Source: Nocardiopsis sp.
GTDB taxonomy: Bacteria > Actinomycetota > Actinomycetes > Streptosporangiales > Streptosporangiaceae
DNA: 34,404 nucleotides
Direction of reading: 5' to 3'
Assembly: GCA_021154785.1 (NCBI GenBank)
Contig: JAJKHX010000570.1
Span: 1 to 34,404 of the forward strand
The position numbers were made by a program, and so were the translations under genes. Below the pieces are notes generated by a model that saw nothing but the letters and a program-made list of their open reading frames with translations, searched no databases and was not told the DNA's origin. Of this stretch, positions 1 through 8,871 are shown piece by piece; position 1 is the first letter of the stretch, and every line of letters begins with the position of its first letter.

Positions 1-59
1 AGCCCGATGCCGGCCACGTCGAGCGCGTGCCGGACGGCCAGCACCGAGGCCGGGCCCGC

Positions 60-1838
60 CTCGGCCAGACCCGCGAGGAGTACGCGGCCGCCATGGGGGC
101 GCTGTTCGCGCCGTTCACCGCGGTGGCGGCGGCGAACCCGCACGCCTCCGCGCCGGTCGAGCGCGACGCGGCCGAGCTGGTCACGCCGACCGAGGCGAAC
201 CGGCCCATCGCCGACCCGTATACCCGCTACATCGTGGCCCGGGAGAAGGTCAACCAGGGCGCCGCCGTGCTGCTCATGTCGGTGGCGGCCGCCCGGCGGC
301 TCGGCGTTACGGAAGACCGGTGGGTGTTCCTGCCTGGCCACGCCGACGTGCGTGACCGGGACCTGCTCGACCGGGCCGACATGTCCGCGGGCCCGGCCTC
401 GGTGCTGGCCGTCCGGCACGCGCTCGACGTGGCCGGCATCGGGCTGGACGAGGTGTCCGCGATCGACCTGTATAGCTGCTTTCCCGCGCCGGTGTTCAAC
501 ATCTGCGACGGCTTCGGCCTGGCCGCCGACGACCCGCGCGGGCTGACGCTCACCGGCGGCCTGCCGTTCTTCGGCGGCGCCGGCAACAACTACTCGATGC
601 ACGCCATCGCCGAGGCCGTCCAGCGGGCCCGGAGCGCGCCCGGCAGCTACGCCCTGGTCGGCGCCAACGGCGGCATCATGACCAAGTACTCGGCCGGGAT
701 CTACTCCACCCGCCCGGCCGCCTGGGTGCCCGACGACAGCGCCGGCCTGCAGGCGGAGGTCGACGGCTGGGCGGCGCCGGAGCAGGCGCACGTCGCCGAC
801 GGCCCGGCGGTCATCGAGACCTACACCGTCAAGCACGCCCGCGACGGCGGCCGGACCGGCATCGTGATCGGCCGCCTGCGCCGCGACGGCCGCCGCTTCA
901 TCGCCCGGGGCGACGACCCGGACCTGCTCGACCTGCTGACGACGGCCAAGGAGCCGATCGGCCAGCCGGTGTACGTCCGGTCGTCCGGCACCGGGAACCG
1001 GGTCACCACCACCCGGGCGCGGATGAACGAGCTGTTCCCGCCTGAGCCCGCGGTCCTGCGGGAGCGGTACGAGCACGTCCTGGTCCGCCGCGACGGCCAC
1101 CTGCTCGAGGTCACCATCAACCGCCCGGAGTCCAGGAACAGCCTGCACCCGATGGCGAACGACGAGCTCGATCACGTCTTCGACGCCTACTTCGCCGACG
1201 ACGAGCTGTGGGTCGCGATCTTGACCGGGGCGGGGGACAAGGCCTTCTCGGCCGGCAACGACCTGGTCTACTCGGCGTCGGGCCAGCCCATGTGGGTGCC
1301 GAAGAACGGGTTCGCCGGCCTGACCGGGCGCCCGTCGATGCCCAAGCCCGTCATCGCCGCCGTCAACGGCTTCGCCATGGGCGGCGGCTGCGAGATCGCG
1401 CTGGCCTGCCACCTGGTCGTGGCCGACGAGACCGCCCGGTTCGCGCTCAGCGAGGTCCGGGTCGGGCTGGTCGCGGGCGCCGGCGGCCTGGTCCGGCTGC
1501 CGCGCACCGTGCCGCCGAAACTCGCCACCGAGATGATCCTCACCGGCCGCCGCCTCAGCGCCGATGAGGCGCTGTCCTACGGCCTGGTCAACCGGGTCGT
1601 CCCGGCCGGGACCGCGCTGGACGGCGCCCGCGCCCTGGCCGCGGAGATCCTCGAGGGCTCGCCCACCTCGGTCCGCGTCTCGCTGCGGATCATGGAGGAG
1701 ACCCGCGGCATCGCCGACGTGGCCGAGGCCGTCAGCTACCCGAGCCCCGCCCTCGACGACCTGATGGCCAGCGAGGACGCCCTCGAAGGCGTCACCGCCT
1801 TCGCCGCCAAACGCAAGCCCCAGTGGCGCAACCGGTGA
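60..1838 (+). CDS. Thiolase-like (acetyl-CoA acetyltransferase family) domain fused to enoyl-CoA hydratase/crotonase domain; 5'-partial
   Basis: ORF 27..1838 is open to the window edge. N-terminal half has thiolase-superfamily-like text (SVLAVRHALDVAGIGLDEVSAIDLYSCFPAPVF, GGLPFFGGAGNNYSMHAIAEAV). C-terminal half is a full crotonase with NGFAMGGGCEIA and FALSEVRVGLVAGAGGLVRLPR. Positions 1-59 are an inverted copy of 387-445, so native coding is only trusted from about 60. Confidence 0.8.
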   Translation, partial: LGQTREEYAAAMGALFAPFTAVAAANPHASAPVERDAAELVTPTEANRPIADPYTRYIVAREKVNQGAAVLLMSVAAARRLGVTEDRWVFLPGHADVRDRDLLDRADMSAGPASVLAVRHALDVAGIGLDEVSAIDLYSCFPAPVFNICDGFGLAADDPRGLTLTGGLPFFGGAGNNYSMHAIAEAVQRARSAPGSYALVGANGGIMTKYSAGIYSTRPAAWVPDDSAGLQAEVDGWAAPEQAHVADGPAVIETYTVKHARDGGRTGIVIGRLRRDGRRFIARGDDPDLLDLLTTAKEPIGQPVYVRSSGTGNRVTTTRARMNELFPPEPAVLRERYEHVLVRRDGHLLEVTINRPESRNSLHPMANDELDHVFDAYFADDELWVAILTGAGDKAFSAGNDLVYSASGQPMWVPKNGFAGLTGRPSMPKPVIAAVNGFAMGGGCEIALACHLVVADETARFALSEVRVGLVAGAGGLVRLPRTVPPKLATEMILTGRRLSADEALSYGLVNRVVPAGTALDGARALAAEILEGSPTSVRVSLRIMEETRGIADVAEAVSYPSPALDDLMASEDALEGVTAFAAKRKPQWRNR

Positions 1839-1839
1839 C

Positions 1840-3363
<1,524 letters not shown>

Positions 3364-3418
3364 CCTCGCCCCTCTCAGGCACCGGGCCTTAGCAGACTGA
3401 CCCGTGCCATACCGGCCT

Positions 3419-3445
3419 GTGAGACATATATTAAGTATGTTTCAC
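3419..3445. promoter_or_regulatory. Candidate operator: 10-bp inverted repeat (one mismatch), 7-nt spacer, in divergent promoter
   Basis: GTGAGACATA-TATTAAG-TATGTTTCAC; AT-rich island between divergent starts at 3363(-) and 3495(+). Confidence 0.6.
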
Positions 3446-3494
3446 CCACGTTGCCTAGGCCGTTGCCGCAGGCGACGCGAGCGAAGGGACCAGC

Positions 3495-4346
3495 ATGATG
3501 TACCTCGTTCGGGGAACTTCCCGGGAAACCGGCGGCGCGGACGGCCCCGCCCGGCCCGCCCAGAACCGGCCAGCCCGGAGCAGGTCAGCGGGCAAGCCGG
3601 CCACCGGGCTGCTGCTGACCGAGCCGCTGCGCGGCCTGGCCGACCTGGGCGCGCTGCTGCTGGCGACACCCGGCCTGCTGGCCGCCCCGCGCGGCGACGG
3701 CCACGGGGTGCTGGTCTTCCCCGGCCTGCTGGCCGGCGACGCGAGCACGGTGCCGCTGCGCGCGTTCCTGCGCTGGCTCGGCTACGACGTCCGGGGATGG
3801 GACCTCGGCCGTAACCACGGACCGACCGAGGCGATACTGGCCGGCCTGCCCCAGGCCGTCCTCGATCATGCCGAACGAACTGGCCGTCCCGTATCGCTGA
3901 TCGGCTGGAGCCTCGGCGGCATCTACGCCCGGGAGATGGCACGCCGTCATCCCCGGCAGGTTCGCCAGGTCATCACGCTGGGCAGTCCCTACGCCATGCG
4001 CGACCCGAGGCAGTCTCACGCCGAGGGTCCTTACCGGCGGCTGCGGTCGCTGCACGCTCCCGGGGCCAGGCTGCCCCGTCCGGAGGTGCGGGCCCGGCCC
4101 ATCGGCGTGCCGTCCACGTCGGTCTACTCCCGCTGGGACGGCGTCGTGGCCTGGCAGGCGTGCGTCGAGCCGCCGACCCCGCTGCACCAGAACGTCGAAG
4201 TCCGGTGCAGCCACCTCGGCTTCGGCGTGGACCCGGCGACGCTCTGGCTGATCGCCGACCGGCTCGCCGTCCCGGCGGGCCAGCGGATCCCGTTCCGCCC
4301 GCCGTTCGCCCTCCGTCCCCTCTACCCGGCGGTGAGTGCGCGATGA
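3495..4346 (+). CDS. Alpha/beta hydrolase (lipase/esterase-like)
   Basis: 283 aa; GWSLGG nucleophile elbow (LIGWSLGGIYAREMARRHP), SRWDGVVAW acid region, RCSHLGFGVDP His region. Confidence 0.8.
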   Translation: MMYLVRGTSRETGGADGPARPAQNRPARSRSAGKPATGLLLTEPLRGLADLGALLLATPGLLAAPRGDGHGVLVFPGLLAGDASTVPLRAFLRWLGYDVRGWDLGRNHGPTEAILAGLPQAVLDHAERTGRPVSLIGWSLGGIYAREMARRHPRQVRQVITLGSPYAMRDPRQSHAEGPYRRLRSLHAPGARLPRPEVRARPIGVPSTSVYSRWDGVVAWQACVEPPTPLHQNVEVRCSHLGFGVDPATLWLIADRLAVPAGQRIPFRPPFALRPLYPAVSAR

Positions 4347-5356
4347 CCAGCACTGTGCCGGCCACCAGGACGGCACCGTGGTCGTTCGCGGCCCCGTGGG
4401 GAGCGCGCGGCTTCGTCACCGACCTCGACGGGCCTGATCACGATGGGCCGGTGCACTGGATCGAATTCGAGGGCAGCGGGGAACCCGCCGGCGACACGAC
4501 GCCGATCGTGTTCGTGCACGGCCTGGGCGGCTCGCACCTGAACTGGTGCCTGATCGGCCCCCAGCTGGCGGCGGGCCGCCGCGCGGTCGCGCTGGACCTG
4601 CACGGGTTCGGCCTGACCCCGGGCACCCGCACGAACTCCACCGTCCAGCGCAACACCAGGCTGCTCGACCGGTTCGTGCGGGAGGTGGTCGGCCGGCCGG
4701 TGATCCTGGCCGGGAACTCCATGGGCGGCCTGATCTCGATCCTGCAGGCCTCCGCCGCGCCGGAGATGGTCCGCGGGCTGGTGCTGCTCGACCCGGCCCT
4801 GCCGCTGCCGGCGCGCAGGCCCGACCGGCAGGTGGCCAGCCAGTTCCTGATGTACGCACTGCCCGGCATCGGCGAGCTGTACCTGCGGTCCGTGCAGTCG
4901 CGCCGCGCACCGCAGGTCGCGGTCCAGCAGGTCATCGAGCTCTGCTTCGCCGACCCGTCCCGGGCCGACCCGGCCATGGTGACCGCGTCGATAGCGCTGG
5001 CCGCCGAGCGCCAGGGCGCCGCGGGGGCCGGAGCCGAGGCCTTCCTGGCCGCGTCTCGCTCGCTGATGCGGGTGGTCGGCCCGCGGTGGCGTTACTTGGG
5101 GATGATGGCCTCGGTACGGGTCCCGGTCCTGCTCGTCGGCGGTGAGGCCGACCGGCTGGTGCCGGTCGCGAGCACCCGGCAGGCGGCGGCCCGCAACCCT
5201 CGCTGGGAAAGCGTTATCCTGCCCGGAGTCGGGCATACGCCGCAGCTCGAGGTGCCCGGTAAGGTCACCGGCACGATCCAGGACTGGCTGGGCCGGCACT
5301 TTGCCCCGGCCGCAGGCTTAGGAGGAACGGGACATGCAGCAGCTCTCCGGCCTTGA
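4343..5356 (+). CDS. Alpha/beta fold hydrolase
   Basis: In-frame ATG at 4343 overlaps the previous stop (ATGA). VFVHGLGGSHLNW, GNSMGGLISIL, GGEADRLVPV and GVGHTPQLEVP form the canonical triad context. The ORF-track start at 4160 lies inside the upstream gene. Confidence 0.88.
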   Translation: MTSTVPATRTAPWSFAAPWGARGFVTDLDGPDHDGPVHWIEFEGSGEPAGDTTPIVFVHGLGGSHLNWCLIGPQLAAGRRAVALDLHGFGLTPGTRTNSTVQRNTRLLDRFVREVVGRPVILAGNSMGGLISILQASAAPEMVRGLVLLDPALPLPARRPDRQVASQFLMYALPGIGELYLRSVQSRRAPQVAVQQVIELCFADPSRADPAMVTASIALAAERQGAAGAGAEAFLAASRSLMRVVGPRWRYLGMMASVRVPVLLVGGEADRLVPVASTRQAAARNPRWESVILPGVGHTPQLEVPGKVTGTIQDWLGRHFAPAAGLGGTGHAAALRP

Positions 5357-6782
5357 CGCCTCCTTCCTGGCCATGGAGACGGCCAACACCACCGGCCACG
5401 TCGGCGGGCTGAGCGTACTCGACCCCAGCGACGCGCCGACGCCGCTGAACCTGGCCCGGCTCACCGAGGTCATGGCCGAGCGACTGCCGCTCGTGCCGGT
5501 CCTGCGGCAAAAGCTGCTCGAGGTGCCGCTCGGCCTAGACCAGCCCTACTGGGTCGACGACCCGCACTTCGACATCGAGTATCACGTCCGCGAGATCGCG
5601 CTGCCCCGTCCGGGCTCCGACGCGCAGCTGAACGAGCAGGTCAGCCGGCTGCACGCCCGGCCGCTCGACCGCAGCAAGCCGCTGTGGGAGCTCTACCTGA
5701 TCACCGGGCTGGCCAAGAAGCGCGCCGCCGTCTACACCAAGATCCACCACGCCGCGATCGACGGCGCCTCCGGCGTGGAACTGCTCACCGTCTTGTTCGA
5801 CCTCAGCCCGGCCGGCCGCGACCTGCCCCCGGCCGAGCCGTTCCGGGCGGCCGCCGCGCCGCCGCTGCCCGCGCTGGCCGCCAAGGCGGCGGCCCGGCTG
5901 GCCTGGCGCCCGGTGCAGACCGCGCGGATCACCAGCGAACTGGTCAAGGTGATCCCCACCCTCGCCCCGGCGGTGAACGCGCTGGTCGGCAACATGCTCG
6001 GGCTGAACCGCGGGGACGGGACGGTGATCTCCACCCGGCCCGGGCGAGCGCCCGCGACGCCGTTCAACCGGTCCATCACGCCGCACCGCCGGTTCGCGTT
6101 CCGCACCGTGGACCTGGCCACGGTCAAGATGGTGAAGAACGCGTTCGGCGTGTCCGTCAATGACGTCGTGATGGCGATGTGCGCCGGGGCGCTGCGGCGC
6201 TGGCTCCTCGATCACGACGCGCTGCCCGACCAGCCGCTGATCGCGATGATCCCGGTGTCCGTGCGGGACCCGTCCAGCAAGGGCGCGCTGGGAAACCGGG
6301 TGTCCGCGATGCTGGCCCCGCTGCCCACCAGCGTCACCGATCCGGCCCTGCGGCTCCAGGTGGTGCACGCCGCCACCCAGGTGGCCAAGGCCCAGCAGGC
6401 CGCGATCCCGCAGGGCCTGGTCGACCAGATCAGCGACTTCGCCGTGCCCGCGCTGGCCGCCCGGGCGGCCCGGGTGGTGTTCGCCACCGGCGTCCTGCAC
6501 CGGCTGCCGCCGTTCAACATCACCATCTCGAACGTCCCCGGCCCGAACACCCAGGTCTACCTGTGCGGGGCCCGGCTCCTGGCGCACTACCCGGTGTCGG
6601 TCGTCACCGACGGCCAGGGCCTGAACATCACCTTGGTCGGTTACCTTGGCCAGCTGCACTTCGGCCTGATCAGCTGCCGTGAGCTCGTCCCGGATATCGA
6701 CGTCCTGGCCGGCTACCTGACCGACGAGCTCGCCCTCCTCGAGCAGGCGGCGAAAGAGCGAATCGCCGATGCCGCGCCCTGA
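5334..6782 (+). CDS. Wax ester synthase / acyl-CoA:diacylglycerol acyltransferase (WS/DGAT)
   Basis: 482 aa; MQQLSGLDASFLAMET start, active-site HHxxxDG (KIHHAAIDGASG), FNITISNVPGP motif. Confidence 0.95.
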   Translation: MQQLSGLDASFLAMETANTTGHVGGLSVLDPSDAPTPLNLARLTEVMAERLPLVPVLRQKLLEVPLGLDQPYWVDDPHFDIEYHVREIALPRPGSDAQLNEQVSRLHARPLDRSKPLWELYLITGLAKKRAAVYTKIHHAAIDGASGVELLTVLFDLSPAGRDLPPAEPFRAAAAPPLPALAAKAAARLAWRPVQTARITSELVKVIPTLAPAVNALVGNMLGLNRGDGTVISTRPGRAPATPFNRSITPHRRFAFRTVDLATVKMVKNAFGVSVNDVVMAMCAGALRRWLLDHDALPDQPLIAMIPVSVRDPSSKGALGNRVSAMLAPLPTSVTDPALRLQVVHAATQVAKAQQAAIPQGLVDQISDFAVPALAARAARVVFATGVLHRLPPFNITISNVPGPNTQVYLCGARLLAHYPVSVVTDGQGLNITLVGYLGQLHFGLISCRELVPDIDVLAGYLTDELALLEQAAKERIADAAP

Positions 6783-7443
6783 CCGCGGCCCTGACAGCAG
6801 TCCCGGCCACGGTGCCGGCGACGGTGCCGGTGACGCCCGGGCGATCGTGCCCGGGGGAGCGGCGGCGCCCGCCGCGATCCCGGCCGAGATCTTCACCGCG
6901 GCCGTGGACGCCTTCGCGGCCGGGCAGCGACTGGACATGCGGTCGCTGGCCGGCCGCCTCGGCGTCGCCCGCGCCACCCTGTACCGGCGGGCCGGCAACC
7001 GCGAGCACCTGCTCGACGAGGTGCTGTGGTGGCGCGCCCGCCGGCTGCTCGTGGACCAGATCCAGGCCAGCGGGTCGCTAGCGGGCACCGAGCGCCTGGT
7101 CGCGGTGATCGGCGGGGTCGTCCGCGCCATTGCCACCGACCGCCCGCTGCGGGTGTTCCTCGAATCCGACCCGGAGACCGCGCTGCGCCTGCTCACCGGC
7201 ACCCGCAGCACCGTCCACCGCGGCATGGCCACCGCGCTGGAGAAGCTCATCGACCTCGAGCGCAGCCGCGGCTGCTTCGAAGCCGCCCTGGACACCCCGA
7301 CGCTGGCCTACGCGATCGTCCGCCTCAGCGAGGGCTTCCTCTACGCCGACCCGATCGCGGACCGCGTTCCCGACATCGACCGCGCCGTCACCCTGGTCCA
7401 CGCCCTCCTCACCGGCCTAGACCGCCGCTCCGCCCCCGTCTAG
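6769..7443 (+). CDS. TetR-like transcriptional regulator (possibly QsdR-type C-terminal)
   Basis: HTH text DMRSLAGRLGVARATLYRRAGNREHLLDEVLWWRARRLL; overlaps the WS/DGAT 3' end by 14 bp. Confidence 0.85.
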   Translation: MPRPDRGPDSSPGHGAGDGAGDARAIVPGGAAAPAAIPAEIFTAAVDAFAAGQRLDMRSLAGRLGVARATLYRRAGNREHLLDEVLWWRARRLLVDQIQASGSLAGTERLVAVIGGVVRAIATDRPLRVFLESDPETALRLLTGTRSTVHRGMATALEKLIDLERSRGCFEAALDTPTLAYAIVRLSEGFLYADPIADRVPDIDRAVTLVHALLTGLDRRSAPV

Positions 7444-7531
7444 CCCGCCCCGCCGCCCCGTCTGATCACCTGCCACTGGGGTCCCATAGCTCTCATGCGT
7501 CCCAATCGCCCCGTGCCGGAGTCAGCCCGCA

Positions 7532-7593
7532 CCGGCTCGATGCTCCATCGATCCGCTTCTGGCCGGCTCAATGCTCCATCGATCCGCTTCTGG
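7532..7593. repeat. Tandem duplication of a 31-bp unit (one mismatch)
   Basis: CCGGCTC(G/A)ATGCTCCATCGATCCGCTTCTGG at 7532-7562 and 7563-7593. Confidence 0.9.
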
Positions 7594-7615
7594 CGCGGGT
7601 CCTGCACCGGCTCCG

Positions 7616-7803
7616 CTCAGCCTGGCCGCCGGCAAGGTCGAGTGGGACAGCAAGTTCCCCTCGATGCCGCTCGGCGCGGCCACCTCGGCCAACGCTCCCA
7701 TCGCCGTTTTCGGCAGCACGGTGCTGGTCCCGGCGGGCTGCCCCAAGATGTCGGCGTCGGGCGGGGCGGCACCCAGCAGCTGGTGGCCTACACGATCCGC
7801 TGA
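7616..7803 (+). pseudogene. C-terminal remnant of a PQQ-like beta-propeller repeat protein
   Basis: LSLAAGKVEWDSKFPSMPLGAAT then SANAPIAVFGSTVLVPAG in one frame, GGTQQLVAYTIR* in another; no initiating region, apparent internal deletion and frameshift. Confidence 0.45.
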
Positions 7804-7813
7804 GCGCCGCCGC

Positions 7814-8830
7814 TCACTCGCCGCCGTCCAGGGCCAGCACCAGCTTGCCGGTGTTCACCCCGTCGAACAGCATCAGCAGCGTCTGCGGGAAGTCGCCCAC
7901 GCTCCCGTGCACCACGTGCTCGCGGGAGACGAGCTTCCCGTCCCGCAGCCAGCCGGCCAGCTCGGCCATGGCCTGCGGGTACTGGTCCTGGTAGTCGAAG
8001 ACGAGCATGCCGGTCATGGAGGCGCGCGCCACCAGCAGCATCATGTAGTTCGCCGGGCCGCGCACCTGGGTCTCGTTGTACTGCGAGACCGCGCCGCAGA
8101 TGACCACCCGGGCGCCGCGGGCCAGCCGGGTCAGCACATCGTCGAGGATCTCGCCGCCCACGTTGTCGAAATACACGTCGACGCCGCGCGGCGCATGCTC
8201 GCGCAGCGCCTTGCGCACGTTCCCGGCCCGGTAGTCGATCGCGGCGTCGAAGCCGAATTCCTCGGTCAGCGCATGGCACTTCTCCGGCCCGCCGGCGATG
8301 CCGATAACCTTGCCCGCTCCTTTGAGCTTGGCGATCTGCCCGGTGATGCTGCCCACCGCCCCGGCCGCGCCGGAGACGACCACGGTGTCACCGGCCTTCA
8401 GCTTGCCCGTATCGAGCAGGCCGAAGTACGCCGTGAGCCCGGTCATCCCCAGCGCGCCCAGGTACACAGAAGGCGCGGCCAGTGAGGTATCGATCTTGAT
8501 CACGCCCTGGCCGTCCGAGACCGCGTGCTCCTGCACCCCGAACACCCCGTACACGTCGTCGCCCACCGCGAAGCCCGGGTGCTCAGAAGCCGTGACCGAG
8601 CCGACCGCGCCGGCCCGCATGACCGCGCCGATCTCTACCGGCGGGACGTAGGACGCCCCCGCGTTCATCCAGCCCCGCATGGCCGGGTCGACCGAGATGT
8701 GCGAGACCGCCACCGTGAACTGGCCCGGCCCGGGGACCGGCACCTCCTCCTCCGTCAGCGACCAGTCGGTGGCCCGGGGCAGCCCGTTGGGCCGGTCGGC
8801 CAGTCGCACTTGGTGGTTCGTCATCGGCAC
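7814..8830 (-). CDS. NADP-dependent medium-chain dehydrogenase/reductase (quinone/enone oxidoreductase type)
   Basis: 338 aa; VVSGAAGAVGSITGQIAKLKGAGKVIGIAGG Rossmann motif, VDVYFDNVGGEILDDVL, N-terminal SVDPAMRGWMN. Confidence 0.92.
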   Translation of the reverse strand: MPMTNHQVRLADRPNGLPRATDWSLTEEEVPVPGPGQFTVAVSHISVDPAMRGWMNAGASYVPPVEIGAVMRAGAVGSVTASEHPGFAVGDDVYGVFGVQEHAVSDGQGVIKIDTSLAAPSVYLGALGMTGLTAYFGLLDTGKLKAGDTVVVSGAAGAVGSITGQIAKLKGAGKVIGIAGGPEKCHALTEEFGFDAAIDYRAGNVRKALREHAPRGVDVYFDNVGGEILDDVLTRLARGARVVICGAVSQYNETQVRGPANYMMLLVARASMTGMLVFDYQDQYPQAMAELAGWLRDGKLVSREHVVHGSVGDFPQTLLMLFDGVNTGKLVLALDGGE

Positions 8831-8871
8831 GGCACCGCTTCCTCTAGCCAGCTAGATCTGATGATCGGACG

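Noticed and set aside
5535-7295. 586-aa minus-strand ORF opposite WS/DGAT and TetR
   Set aside because: Antisense GC artefact; the plus strand carries conserved HHAAIDG and HTH motifs.
7532-7593. Possible CRISPR-like array from the 31-bp repeat
   Set aside because: Units are directly adjacent without spacers and only two copies exist; no cas genes in the window.
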